From Callorhinus ursinus (Eukaryota; Chordata; Mammalia; Carnivora; Otariidae), in the NCBI RefSeq assembly GCF_003265705.1, contig NW_020312848.1, positions 53,301,642 to 53,365,641 of the forward strand: a DNA stretch of 64,000 nt. Reading direction: 5' to 3'. How positions within the stretch are numbered: position 1 is the stretch's first letter; every line of letters begins with the position of its first letter. Below are positions 25,901 to 37,569 of the stretch, piece after piece. Made by a program: the position numbers and the translations under genes. A model generated the notes under the pieces. That model was not told the DNA's origin. It saw only the letters and a program-made list of their open reading frames with translations, and ran no database searches.

Positions 25901-26212
25901 GTCTTATCACAGCCGGTTTAGCTCCTGTTTACCTCTAGCCGCTCTCTGTTATCTTATTGTGGTGAAGCAGCTGCCTCAACTTTCATTTGCCCTCTTAGAA
26001 TCTCTTCTGTTTCCTATGGGTTTACCTGACAAATGTCACCTTTTGATACTGATGCCAGAGCCACATTAACTTGATCACACACTTGGGATGCCTTGGAACT
26101 GCCCAGAGCCTGTTCTACCATTCACTAAAATTATCTTTACTTTCTCTGACTCACTGCTGATAATCCTAGCTAGTTGTTAGAGAAACATCAAGGGGGTGAA
26201 GGTGGAGATAAT

Positions 26213-26630
26213 TGTGGGAATTCACAGTGCCTGGATAGACAAAATGTGACTTGTATATGCCTCCCTGGGTGAGACAAATTGAAAAGCAAAGGAGGAATGC
26301 CCAGAACACTGGGCCTCCTTTGAAGTTTCTTGGCTGAAAGCAGCCAGATTCTTACTGAGTCTCAAGGTTCTCATCTAGGGAGTAAATGTTTAAATTTTGA
26401 AGAAAAACAGGCACCTTGTGATGGCCACGTACTTCAGGAACTCCTTGCCCCCTTGTTTTGCGCTTGCGCTTGGTGTATTGATATGACCCCAATAAAAGTG
26501 AAGACAAAGCTTGGCTTGGCGAGGCCTTTTGCCTCGAGCGTCTGGTTCCCAGGTCTCTCCTTTCTCCTACTAAGGTGTCTGGAGTAATCTTTTCATTCGT
26601 TGTCTCAGGGTTTGCTGGCCAAACCCGACA
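26213..26630 (+). mobile_element. Solo retroviral LTR
   Basis: A 418-bp unit beginning TGTGGGAATTC and ending CCAAACCCGACA, flanked by the 6-bp direct repeat GATAAT at 26207-26212 and 26631-26636. The ends form an imperfect inverted repeat (TGT-GGG / CCC-GACA). An AATAAA poly(A) signal lies at 26491-26496, followed by a U5-like segment with GAGCGTCTGGTTCCCAGG. No primer-binding site, gag, pol or env sequence lies beside it, so the internal region has been lost by LTR-LTR recombination. The 6-bp duplication is seen more often with class II retroviruses, but the sequence texture suggests a gamma-type LTR; class is unresolved. Confidence 0.75.
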
Positions 26631-26694
26631 GATAATTAGCTTTGAAGTGTGGCATTCTGACACCACTTTACCAAACTCTCTAAGAAATGTTCAC

Positions 26695-27086
26695 TTTTTT
26701 TTTTTTAAGAGAGACAGAGAGAGCGAGTTGGGGGGAGGGGCAGAGGGAAAAGGGAGAGAGAATTTTTTTTTAAAGATTTTATTTATTTATTTGACAGAGA
26801 GAGACACAGCAAGAGAGGGAACACAAGCAGGGAGAGTGGGGGAGGAAGAAGCAGGCTTCTGCTGAGCAGGGAGCCCGATGCAGGACTCGATCCCAGGACC
26901 CTGGGACCCTGACCTGAGCCGAAGGCAGACGCTTAACCATCTGAGCCACCCAGGGGCGCCAGGGAGAAAGAATCTTAAGCAGACTCCCACTGAGTGCAGG
27001 GCTGGATCCCATGACCCATGAGATGAGCTGAACTGAACTGAAATCACGACTCAGACGCTTAACTGACTGAGCCACACAGGCATCCC
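26695..27086 (-). mobile_element. Older Can-SINE, split by a younger one
   Basis: Two arms: 26695-26763 (poly-T and GAGAGACAGAGAGAGCGAG) and 26961-27086 (AATCTTAAGCAGACTCCCAC to CACACAGGCATCCC). Outer TSD AGAAATGTTCAC at 26683-26694 and 27087-27098. Confidence 0.9.
26764..26960 (-). mobile_element. Younger Can-SINE nested in the older copy
   Basis: AAAGATTTTATTTATTTATTTG tail and GGGGCGCC right end. TSD AGGGAGAGAGAAT (26751-26763) and AGGGAGAAAGAAT (26961-26973), one mismatch. Confidence 0.95.
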
Positions 27087-27361
27087 AGAAATGTTCACGT
27101 TTTTGAAAGAAATATTAACCCAAATGAGTTTTTCATCTGTAGAGTGTCATGACTTTAAGAAAGTGCCTTGGGAATCACCACATATACAGGTGTTCCCAGG
27201 ATTAGTCCTTCTCAATTCTGCTTTTCAAAGTTCCTTGATTTTCTTACCTCTGACCAGTACTTCAAAAGCTCCCCAATCTTTCTTACACTTAATTCTCTTG
27301 GCAGTGGTATTAGGGGGATGGGAACCAGTGGGAAGAAGAGGGTGAGTCAGAGGCAAATGTT

Positions 27362-27579
27362 CTATTTTATTTTTTTTAAGATTTTATTTATTTATTTGAG
27401 AGCGAGTGAGTGACCGAGAGAGAGCACAAGCCAGGGAGGGGAGGGAGATGCGGAGAAAGAGGGAGAAGCAGACTCCCCGCTGAGCAGGGAGCCCGATGTG
27501 GGACTCCGTCCCAGGACCCCGGGATCATGACCTGAGCCAAAGGTAGATGCTTAACTGACTGAGCCACCCAGGCGCCCCA
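27362..27579 (-). mobile_element. Can-SINE
   Basis: AAGATTTTATTTATTTATTTG tail, GGCGCCCC right end. TSD AGAGGCAAAT at 27349-27358 and 27580-27589; extra bases in the GA-rich part make it longer than its neighbours. Confidence 0.95.
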
Positions 27580-27589
27580 AGAGGCAAAT

Positions 27590-28244
27590 ATTTAAATTGA
27601 AAATTAGTTTTAAGCTAAGGATTTGTATTGTAGGTATATGCACACATATAAATTTATACTTAGTAAGGATACAAACCATTTCTAGAGAGAATGAATTCTA
27701 GTATATAATAAAAAGCTTTGATATTAATTAAAGTTTGCTTCCAAGTTTGTTAATAAAAAAAGACTCCAAATCATTTCTGTGGTCTTTAAAAGTAGTTATA
27801 ATCATTTCTCTAGTTTATTGCCCATAATTCAATCAAGCTGATTAAGGAAAAGGAGCTAGGGAAAGCAATTATTTTATTACACGCATATTTGAATGGAGTG
27901 GCCTAGTAATTACTTTAGAGTTTATGTAAAGATTATCCTTTAGAAATTTTCATACATGTAAGATCTCAGAAATTTTATTTCTCCTATACCTAACATTAGC
28001 AGGTACCTTTAGTGACCCTAGAAATCAAGAAAGAGAAAGACATAGGACCCAAGAGAAATAGATCCTGCTCCAGAAAACAGTGAAATGAGGCTCTAGGAGA
28101 ACTGCTGGACAACAAACCTGGAAAGCAGCTAGTCTTGACTGCAGCAGGAAGACTGGAAGAAATTTGGGGGGAAAATGTCATTTGATAGAATTTTTGATAT
28201 GACAGTGTTTGAAAAAAATATATACATCAGAGATAAATAGTGTA
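27590..28244. other. Intergenic, nothing recognised
   Basis: AT-rich, no repeat or credible frame. Confidence 0.5.
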
Positions 28245-28255
28245 AGAAAAGGGAA

Positions 28256-28439
28256 GTGTGGTGTGCCTGGGTGGCTCTGTCGGTTAAGCGTCTGTCTTCA
28301 GCTCGGGTCATGATATCAGTGTTCTGGGATGGAGCCCCACATTGGACTCCCTGCTCAGCGGTAAGTCTACTTCTTCCTCTCCCTCCGTGATCTCTCTTGC
28401 TTTTGCTCTCTCTCAAATAAATAAATAAAATTAAAAAAA
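28256..28439 (+). mobile_element. Can-SINE
   Basis: GTGCCTGGGTGGCTCTGTCGG head and AAATAAATAAATAAAATT tail. Near-identical flanks AGAAAAGGGAA (28245-28255) and AGAAAAAGGAA (28440-28450). Confidence 0.92.
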
Positions 28440-28450
28440 AGAAAAAGGAA

Positions 28451-29620
28451 ATGCAAGGAGTAACACCATGAAAACCAAAAAGTAAAACAATAAATGAAAA
28501 GAAATCAAACTAGAAGACTAGGCTCCATAGTGTACACTATTTGCAGACTAAATTACATATTCTTCATGGATTTCTCTAAAACAGCTACACGGTTATCTAA
28601 GAATGGGTGAGGGAAGGTGTTAGGATCATACATCAGTTAAATCTCTCATCTGTCTTCTCAGGAATTGAATAGATGTCTCAAAGAGATAAATCAAGAATGG
28701 TCTGTATTAATAGAGATGAAGTACACTATCTCCACTGTTAGAAACAGTCAAAAGAGTTAAAAGTGATTCTAACTCTCAATGTTATGATCATTAGATTCCT
28801 GTCTCCCACTATGTCTTCTGAAGTATATGACTTGAGTCTGTCCTGCTATGTATCTTTATGGCATTTCTGATGTCCATCCCACTTGAGGAACTTTAAAGAA
28901 TCACTGAGCTACAGTCTTATTCATTCTTGTCTCATTCATTCAAGAAATACATTGAATGCCTGCTATATGTGTGTGTGTGTATGTGTGTGTGTGTGTATAG
29001 TACATATATAGTAGATATAAATATACGAGGTACTATGGTAGGTACTAAACTATGAGGCAGTAAACTTACTACTGAGAGATTGATTACATTTCTTTAATTA
29101 ATTTTGCCTTACTTGTAGATAGATATAGAAGAAAATAATCAGAAACGTGGTATGTGGTATGCAGGGAGCAAGTTCAAACGTGTCTTTTCTTTTTATTTTG
29201 AACTTGACCCACGTGTATATCTTTTAGCAAAATAAGCAAACCAAAAGAAGCAGAGGCAAGCAAATAAAAATCTTGTATTTCCTACTTCTTTCCTATGAAA
29301 GCATTATTAGAAAGTTTGTGGCCTACGGACCACAGTTTTAGTTACTTGTTCTATGATAATCTTTATCTATTTCTGCCAGTTACTCTGCTCAGTCATTACA
29401 TACATTGTGCAAAAGAAGAAACTTATTAACAGAGTGAATTGTTAGAAAACAGTCCTGCTGATATTTCCAAAATGCACTTTGGATCATATCAGCCATCAGT
29501 TTAAAAATGTCCGAAATTTCTATTTTGTCCACAAGATAAAATCTACGTGGTTCCTCCTCTATATCTTACCCTCCCCTTTCCTTCTGTTTCTTTCCCTCCC
29601 TTTCCTAAACTAGTCAGTGA
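28451..29620. other. Intergenic, nothing recognised
   Basis: No repeat besides the GT run and no credible frame. Confidence 0.5.
28968..28997. repeat. (GT)n microsatellite, interrupted
   Basis: GT run broken once by ATGT. Confidence 0.95.
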
Positions 29621-29677
29621 CAAAGCCATCTGGTAGGCAGAGTAAGCCAGGTATAGGGATTGCTCAGTGTGAAGAGT

Positions 29678-29818
29678 CAAAGCCCAAGCAGAGTAAGACA
29701 TCCATACAGAAGTGGGGGCAGTCTGGTATTGAGTGTCTGATGAGGGTGAGGAGATCTATCTCAAGGTAGCAAGGTCCAAGTAGAGTCAGGAGAGCATCCA
29801 CATAGAAGAAGGTGCAAT
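29678..29818 (+). repeat. Degraded direct repeat of about 45 bp, 91-bp spacing
   Basis: GCCCAAGCAGAGTAAGACAT with CCATACAGAAGTGGGGGCAG (29678-29722) recurs as GTCCAAGTAGAGTCAGGAGAG with CCACATAGAAGAAGGTGC (29769-29818). Looks like internal repetition of an unidentified old element. Confidence 0.55.
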
Positions 29819-29984
29819 ATAAGTTTTAAAAGATTAGTTACGTACAGGAGGATTTATCAAACAAGTAAAAGATATTAAGGAAAATGGGAGTCAGTTTTCT
29901 CAGTGTGAGAGAGGAGTTACAAATACAGAAAGAGAGGCAACTAGAATGAATCCAGTGGTATTGTATTATAATTGGAAGTATGTG

Positions 29985-30345
29985 ATCTGGTTATGTACTG
30001 ATACATTACAAATCATCTCCAAATGCAGTGGTTTGAAACACAATGATAATTTTTTTATTTATCATGATTTCTGTGCATCAGGACCTTGGAAAAGGCACAC
30101 TGGGACAGTTTATCTCTGGGGGCTCAGATGAAAAGACTTGAAAGCTGGGGATTTCTTGGTAACTGGGAGCTAGAATCACCCAAAGGCTCACTCACATGTC
30201 TAGAGTTCCATGCTGTATTACCTGGGGTCTCTACTGGGGCTCTTGATAGAATATGTACACCTGTCCTTTCTTTGTGGCTCTCTGCTTTTTCACAGGATGA
30301 TGACTGGGTTCCAAAAGGACCAGAAAGAAGCTGTATAATCTTTTA
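29985..30345 (-). mobile_element. Possible MaLR-type LTR, degraded
   Basis: ATGCAGTGGTTTGAAACACAATG, ATGATTTCTGTGCATCAGG and AAAGGCTCACTCACATGTCT resemble a MaLR/MLT1-like LTR read backwards (the 'gtggcttaaaacaac ... ctgtgggtcag' form). Weak. Confidence 0.35.
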
Positions 30346-30391
30346 AGACCTAGATTGGAAGTCCCTTAGTCTCATTTCTGCCATACTGACA

Positions 30392-30710
30392 AGTATTAGT
30401 CAGCTTAGGATGACATAACAAAATACCAAAGACTGGGTGGCTTTAAAAACAGAAGTTTATTTTCTGATAGCTTTAGACACTGGGAGATCAGGATCAGGGT
30501 TCCAGCATGGTTGGGTTCTGACAAGATAGCTGCCTTCTCTCTCTAGTGTCGCCTTATATAAGGCTACTAATTCTATGTTGAGGGCCTCACCTTCATGACT
30601 TTATTTAAACCTAACTAACTCCCAAAAGCCCCATTCCAAATACCATAACACTGAGGGGTTAGGGCTTCAACATATGAATTTGAGGGGACACAAAGTGCAT
30701 AGCACCCTGA
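30392..30710 (-). mobile_element. MLT1-type MaLR LTR
   Basis: TATTAGTCAGCTTAGGATGAC, GACTGGGTGGCTTTAAAAAC and GGGCTTCAACATATGAATTTG in order; shortened in the middle compared with the copy at 8.4 kb. Confidence 0.85.
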
Positions 30711-30854
30711 TTCAAGATAGGAGATGGGCCTAGATCTAATTTCCAAATGAGAGGAGTGTTAACGGGTTACATAAAAAAAACATGTAGATCATATGTGATG
30801 GGAGACCTTGTTATGGCCATCTTGGAAAATGCAATCTGCCACCTTATATGTGCA

Positions 30855-30922
30855 TGTATGCACATACATATACATATATATGTGCATACATGTATGTGTG
30901 TATGCATATTCCCTAACTTTGT
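30855..30922. repeat. Alternating purine-pyrimidine tract
   Basis: TGTATGCACATACATATACATATATATGTGCATACATG-like sequence with many RY steps and self-complementarity; simple-sequence DNA. Confidence 0.7.
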
Positions 30923-31323
30923 CCAATGAGAGGGCCCAAGAGTAGTAACAATGCCCAACAGCATTGAGTACATCCAGATCTTGACTTCTAAATATCACTC
31001 TTCATTATAGAGAACTGGGAATCCTTAGGGAAATGGCTGACTCAAGAGCTAAGGAAAGAACAAGATGAGTTTAGAACCAGTTGTGATAGAATCAAAGAAT
31101 GATGCGGGGTACCAAAAGGATACAGGGGTCAACTTAAAGGCCAGCTCCACTGGCCAACTCTGGAACCATTTGAATATCAAAACAAATAATGAAAGTAACT
31201 GATTACATAAACTGCTGAATTAAATAAATAAAACCTTTAGTGAGGAATGGGATATATACATAGTTTCAAATTATCTCCTCATGCAAATATTAATTATTTA
31301 CAAAAGTTAGAAAAGGCATTTCA

Positions 31324-31529
31324 TGGGTGCCTGGGTGGCTCAGTCGGTTAAAAGTCTGCCTTCAGCTCAGGTCATGATCCTAGGATCCTGGGATTGAGCC
31401 CTGCATCAGGCTCCCTGCTCAGTGGGGAGTCTGCTTCTCCCTCTACCCCTACCCCCGCCCTGGCTTGTGCTCTCTATCTCTCTCTCTCTCAAATAAATAA
31501 ATAAAAATCTTAAAAAGAAGAAGAAGAAG
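31324..31529 (+). mobile_element. Can-SINE with (GAA)n tail
   Basis: TGGGTGCCTGGGTGGCTCAG head; tail AAATAAATAAATAAAAATCTT followed by five GAA units. Exact TSD AAAAGGCATTTCA at 31311-31323 and 31530-31542. Confidence 0.97.
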
Positions 31530-31559
31530 AAAAGGCATTTCACAGTGAGGATATCTGAT

Positions 31560-32040
31560 ATAGACCATTTTAACTGAGTGATCAAAGTGATCATCATTAA
31601 CGGGACAAATTGAAATTACATGCCTGATAGGATGCAATGAGAAAGCCCCTCTTCTATGATATTCCTGCAGAAGATGCATAACTTGAATCAAATTATGAGG
31701 ATGCATCAGACACTCAAATTGAGGAACAGTTAACAAAATAACTGGCCTATAATCTTTTATAGTGTCAAAGTCAACACTGAAGAACCATTTCCAAATGAAG
31801 AACATCAAAAAGTCTAGATGGCCTGAACCGGACGTGTTCACTGTAAAGAGCTTTATCAAGACCGTGGAAAAACCTGAATGGAGTTTGAAACTTACATGAC
31901 AGTAATGTATCAATGTTGATTTTTTAATTTTGAGATTGTATTATGGTTATATTGGAAAATATTTTTATTTGTAGGAGACACAGTAAAGAATTCATGAGGG
32001 ATGTCACATCAGCAATGTACTCTCAAGAGATTCAGGAAAA
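31560..32040 (+). repeat. Ancient repeat, probable old L1-type 3' sequence
   Basis: CACTCAAATTGAGGAACAGTTAAC, CAGTAATGTATCAATGTTG and ATTGTATTATGGTTATATTGG are phrases of a common old mammalian repeat 3' end. A 154-codon minus frame across it (31449-31913) also runs through the SINE and is not a gene. Confidence 0.45.
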
Positions 32041-32289
32041 AATGTGTTGTTGTTTTTGTTGTATACTTGTGATTTTTTTTTTGTAAGTGGGAGGTTGTTC
32101 CAAATTATATTTTTTAAAATAACACATGGCTTAGTACACATTCAAATTGCTTATATATCTTGTGTATGTAATCCACAAACCTTCCAATTTTGTATATTAC
32201 CTTATATCTTACCACTTCCCTGGAATCACCCCATGCTTTAGTCCCAGAGCTGGTCAAGCTTTCTCTCATCCTTTTACAGGAATACTGAT

Positions 32290-32560
32290 ACCTCTTTCCC
32301 TTCTCTCTCCTAGAAAATCTTTCCTTATTCTCTGTGACCCATTGAAATGCTCTTTCCTGTGGAAACTTTTCAACTCTCCTGAACACCATTACTTAGGCCC
32401 TCTCTTCCCATCAGCTTTATACATTATTCTGTGGGTATTGTCACGAAGGAAAGACCTGTAATACACTCATCTTCCCATTCCTGGGACTTGTCACAATCCC
32501 TAGAACATAGGAGCAGCTCAATGCATTGTGTTGAATGAAAGAACACTAAATTAATGGATA
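32290..32560 (+). mobile_element. L2 3' end
   Basis: C/T-rich GAAAATCTTTCCTTATTCTC, then CCCTAGAACATAGGAGCAGC and CAATGCATTGTGTTGAATGAAAG, the L2 termination pattern. Confidence 0.6.
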
Positions 32561-32729
32561 AAGTGTTGGAGCTGTTTTTTAATATTGTGTTTCAAAAGGA
32601 ATGCTGTTGTAACTCTTAATCCTATATATCACATAAACTAATGGACATATGATCTCTTGGGGAGCTTGTAGTGGCCCTATTATACATGTACTTCATTATA
32701 TGTCCCTTCAAATCATTTTTTTTTTTTTA

Positions 32730-32815
32730 GAGTAGAATGAAAATAGAGGAAAGGAAAGAAATGGAGCAAGGGAGAAAAGAAAGGAAGGGAGAGAGATTAG
32801 AAGGGAGGGGAATAA
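32730..32815. repeat. GA-rich low-complexity tract
   Basis: Almost pure purine run (GGAAAGGAAAGAAATGGAGC onward). Confidence 0.85.
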
Positions 32816-32909
32816 TTTTGAGTTTGGCAAATCCAGTGAATTGGTAAGACTTATCATTTCTAATATCTGGTCAGCACAGCTGCTTGGGCACAGCAGACCG
32901 CATATTTAC

Positions 32910-33125
32910 TTTAGGGTAGACAAACCTGCATGTGACCGCCAACTCTGCCGCTTTTCAGTTATGTCATCTCGGGCAACTTAGTTAACTTCAGTGATTCTCA
33001 GATACTTCATCTTTTAAATGAAAATAATACTATGAACTCCATAGGTTCGTTGCGATGATGAGAGGGAACATTTTAATAAAGAGCTTAGCATTATGCTTGG
33101 AATATTATAAGTTCTTAGAAGGCAG
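32910..33125 (+). repeat. MIR
   Basis: GCATGTGACCGCCAACTCTGCC, CGGGCAACTTAGTTAACTTC, CATAGGTTCGTTGCGATGATG and AAGAGCTTAGCATTATGCTTGG. Confidence 0.85.
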
Positions 33126-35284
33126 TAGCTCTTATTTTTATTATACCTAAGATTTTGATGCTCTGTACTCTCTAACTGATAAACTATCACCTTGTTGTAC
33201 TTTATCAATAAGTTAATTCACTAGAATAAATACTTGAAAGTATGAAGCAACAAAATCCTACTTCTGAAAAATCTAATAGTTTTATTTTTTTATCTATAAA
33301 AGTGTCATGTTTATGATTACAGGTTTTACTTTCAATTTGGTTATGTTCCAAGTAAGATGTGTTTCCAAGTTAGTTGTGTATGAGAATAGACAATTGGACA
33401 TTTTGCACATGTAAAGCATCTTCTTTGGTTTTGACAAGATGAGAGGTATATTGTGCTTAGTTCTTAGGATCATTTTCTTACTTTCCAGACAAAAGGTTTT
33501 TTGTTGCGAATCTGTCAGTCTTAAATCTCATGGGATATGCTCTCTTCAACCCTCCTTTCTCTTGTTTTTTGAGTAAATAATTATACTGTGTTTTCCTCCT
33601 AATGCATACATTGCTCTAAATCAAAGCTCTCTACAAGAAAAATTTACATAGAAATGAATCACATAGTAAGTATTAATGGTGTTTTGAAATAATAAACAGC
33701 AGCTATAAAGGCTTTTAGGCAAGTCAAACTAAAAAAAATAAAATAGAGGTTACCAAGTTCAGGCTGATGTTATTTTTCACATACTTCTCTTAGAATTTGA
33801 AAATCCATAACAATAAAATCTCCCAAACTGGAGGCAACAAAAGATTTCAGATAGTAAGCCCAAGATATCACACTTCTAACTTTAAGGTCACAGAAAGTGA
33901 GAAACCTAAGCAAAGAGACCCATTCAGTCTGTATTTGTCTGTAACCTCCAGTATTATGTGTGAATTTCTATGGTGTTGATGTCCACATTCCTCGCATGAG
34001 TTGCTGAAGGAATTTCTGCACACCACTTCCCTCAGTATTTACTCTAAACAAGTCAGCAACCACTATTCACCCTTTTGAGTTTGAAGAACTTTCTTTTTGT
34101 GTGCTTTGAAAAGTGTTGTGTAATATTGGAAATTTCCAGGGTGTTGCTCATGTTCAAGGACAGATTTAAACAATGAGGAGACATCAGGCTTGGAAGAGTG
34201 TCTGAAAACAAAGACCACCTACCACCTATATCCTGTATGAGGAAAAAACGTTGTTTGGAAAATGCTGTGAGTTGATGTATCATTGAACACACATACACTA
34301 GTGTAATTATTACTGGTAAGTCCCTCTTCTCATGCTTTATAGCTGTATTGCTGGATCTTTAACAGTGCTCAAGAGCTACACTTTGCACTGTGGATTTCAG
34401 AGGCCACCTAACAAGCCACCCATATTTTGGAAGCAGTGAGCAGGAGGATTAATGAGTTGCTTAGCTCCCCCCACCACTTGAATGAGTATTTATTGATTCT
34501 GACAGAGGCATAGGGAAGTGAATGATAAGAGAGTAGAGTTGCATACCTCACCTGGCTCTCTGCCTTAATTTGTTTGTGAAAATGAATTAAGACTGATGGC
34601 AAATAAGATCGTGCAGGAAAGATAGGACACAGAAAACTATAATGGTCACAGAAAGGGAGAGCAGTGACTAAAAAAATCCAGTTTTTAGCCAGGTGCTATT
34701 TTTATAATCTAGGATTTTAGGCACACATAAGCTATTTTAATATCATGCGTATGAATACATTCACAAAGTTATATGCAGTTTACAGCCTTAAAAACAAGAT
34801 TTTCCTAACTTGCAGCACTGTAAGCTCGATTTCATGTACCTGAGTCTGAAAAAAAAAAATTAGATTGTGTTCTTTTAGTCACATACATCATCACCAATAA
34901 AAGAGATTTCTGGTGTTCAACCACAATGGCACCCTTGTTAAAGATGCATGAAGTCAATGGAGTAGACCTTATTTCTCTACAGCTGTGGAGGCCCTGGAGG
35001 TCTGGCAGTGATAAACATTTGTCTGTCACTTAATGAGGCATAAATGACTCAGAAGAGAAGATATAATTAATGTGTGGGGGCCCGGGGGGTTGATTGTTTG
35101 CTTTTTTGTTTGGTTTGGTTTGGTTTTTGATAAGGCATGCTGTTGGCCAGATCAAAAATAAGGTTAAGAACGCAATGCTCTTGGTACCCTCTCATTCCAT
35201 GTGGTCTTTAGCGTCTCTTGTTTTGATGGGGTAAAAATTAGAGTGAAGACACAATCAGCTGGGCCTCCATGTGGCTCTACTTTT
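33126..35284. other. Intergenic, nothing recognised
   Basis: Unique-looking AT-rich sequence; a small (GGTTT)n run lies at about 35108-35128. No credible frame. Confidence 0.5.
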
Positions 35285-35744
35285 GTATTAGCTTCCTAGG
35301 GCAGGTGTAACAAAGTACTACAAACTGGGTGGCTTAAAATAACCAAAATGTATTGTCTCCTGGTTCTAGAGGCTAAAAGCCTGAAACAGAGTGCTGTCAG
35401 GGCTATTCTTCCTCTGAGATCTGTGGGGAAGAATCCTTCCTTGCCTCTTCTAGCAGCTGCTGTTTGTCTGCAGTTCTTGCTATTCCTCAACATGTAGACA
35501 CATCGCTCCAATCTATGCCTCTGCTGTCACATCGCCGTCTTTTACCTGAGTGTCTCTGCCTCTGGATTCCCCTCTTTTTAAAAGGACACCAGTCATAATT
35601 GTATTAAGAGCCCATTCTACTCCAGTATGAGTTCGTCTTAACTAATTACCTCTGCAAAGACCCTTCTAAATAAGGTCACATTCTGATGTACTAAAGGTTA
35701 GAACTTCAGTATATGTTTTTGAAGGACACAATTTAACTTACACA
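35285..35744 (-). mobile_element. MLT1-type MaLR LTR
   Basis: TGTATTAGCTTCCTAGGGCAG, CTACAAACTGGGTGGCTTAA, AAAGGACACCAGTCATAATTG, ATTACCTCTGCAAAGACCC, ending ACACAATTTAACTTACACA. The longest of the three MLT1 copies. Confidence 0.88.
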
Positions 35745-36111
35745 ATTCTCAGTTGTTTTTTCCCTAAACCTAATTATGTTTTGGATGATATATTTACATG
35801 GAAGAGGGTGAGAAGCACATCCCAGTAAGAAACAAAATTGTTTGGGGTACTTAGTGTTATGTTTGAATTTTATTGACTCTCTTACCTGCTCAATCTAATT
35901 ACTATATTCTCACTTTGTTAGATTTTAAAAATTCTAGAATGTTTGAAGAACAGAATTTCCTAGTTTATGATTTGCCTGATGAAATTTTTTAAATAAATTG
36001 AAATTAATTAATCTCTTTTATTGACTAACTGCTAATGATTCAGCAGTTTCCACAAACCCCTAAATCTGTCTCTGATTCCGATTCTCTTCAGATAGGCCCC
36101 TAACTCTGGTT

Positions 36112-36300
36112 ATAAACCATATGCCTACTATGTGCCAGGGCTCTGGGCAGGACACTTTTCATACAACTCTCCCTAAATCCCATTATGCTGGCATTATTCT
36201 ATCCATTTTACATATACATGAACAAAGTAATTATAGTTATGTGAGTCAGTCACTTCTTATAAATTGTTAAATGCAGAAAACCCACCCTTCTGAATTCTCC
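36112..36300 (-). repeat. MIR fragment
   Basis: ATGCCTACTATGTGCCAGGGC, CATTATTCTATCCATTTTACA and CAGTCACTTCTTATAAATTG in reversed MIR order. Confidence 0.65.
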
Positions 36301-36930
36301 CATAGCCATATAACTGGCTTGACTAATTTTCCTCACTGACTTGACTGGTTGTTAGGCATTATGTACAGACTGTTTTGTTGCTATTTTAATTTGGCCTGTG
36401 CTTATTATAGTGGAGGGAAAAAAGCACCCTGAATTTATCTCATGAAAGATTTTTTTCTCCACTAATCTTTTTGAAGACTGATCATTTTTTTCTGCTTTTC
36501 TTTAAATTAGAAGGGATATAATTTTACTTTAGTTAATTGTAGAGCACAGACTCAGCATTTGTAGCCATTATCAGTATGACAGTGCATGTATTTACCTGGT
36601 ATAACCAATATTGAATTCAATGCAATCTACAAAATTTTATACTTTAGCCTTAATATGGCAACTGATATTTTTAAGACAAAATCCCCAGTCCTTGTCAACT
36701 TATAGGAATGTGAGGAAATAACTGACTTTTTTCCAATGGTAAGATTAGGTTTTGTCCACTGAAATATCCTTTCTTGACTCCCCGTTCTAATCATCTCCAT
36801 GTGTGATTTATCACTATATAGCAGCAAGAGAAGGTTCTGTTAGTCCCTACCTGAATATTACACATTAAATGAGACTCTGACTCCCCACCTTGGTTCAGAA
36901 GTCGCGTCCAGCTCTGAACTCAGTTCCTTT
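36301..36930. other. Intergenic, nothing recognised
   Basis: No repeat or frame that I can support. Confidence 0.5.
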
Positions 36931-36934
36931 GTGC

Positions 36935-37372
36935 TACTGCTCATTACACTCTGCACACCAACCACCACCCTAGCTAGCTTGGGGTTAGTTTCTCAGCAAG
37001 AGCTGGTTCTTTCCTTCCCAGGATCCTCCATTCACACTCTTCCCTCTGCTTTTCCAGGGCTGTCCCTTCTATTTATTCAGGCCTCAGTTCATATTTGGAA
37101 CATTTCTTCATGGCTGCCTGCCTTGCTTACTCTATTAGATTCCCCCATGTCCTTCTCCTTCATGTCACCTTCTGCTTTGTTTATTTCCTTAGGAGCACTT
37201 AACACCCTTCATAATTTGTTTACCTTTTATTGCTAGGTCTCCCTGTAGACAGTTAAGCTCTGTGAATGCCGAGAATATGTCTGTTTTGTTGACCACAATA
37301 CACCCAGTTTCTGTCTCATTGCCTGGCCCATATTAGGTGTTCATTAAATATTTATGGAAGAAATGAATAGGC
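36935..37372 (+). mobile_element. L2 3' portion
   Basis: Long C/T-rich body (TCCCTTCTATTTATTCAGGCC, TTCCTTAGGAGCACTTAACACC), then CTCATTGCCTGGCCCATATTAGG and GTTCATTAAATATTTATGGAAG, the diagnostic L2 3' end. The 101-codon frame at 36931-37236 lies inside it. Confidence 0.8.
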
Positions 37373-37569
37373 ATTTAATACTTGGTTTCCCTGTGAAGTC
37401 TTGGTACATTTTTATTATGTTTGGTTTTGTCAGTCTGCTTACTATTATATGGAGGAAATCAAAGAAATATCAAGGTATGGAATATTCTGCTTTTATTTTT
37501 GCTTTTTGTTATGTGTTTGAGTGACAAAGTTAAGATTTTAGGAATTTTATAGCTAATTGAAAGCTCTTT

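Noticed and set aside
10142..28997. Repeated short units as a CRISPR-like array
   Set aside because: They are dinucleotide microsatellites and SINEs in a mammalian genome; there is no regular repeat-spacer pattern.
31449..31913. 154-codon minus-strand frame, among the longest outside PPP1R3A
   Set aside because: Its end lies in a SINE and the rest runs backwards through an ancient repeat; no domain, no ATG context.
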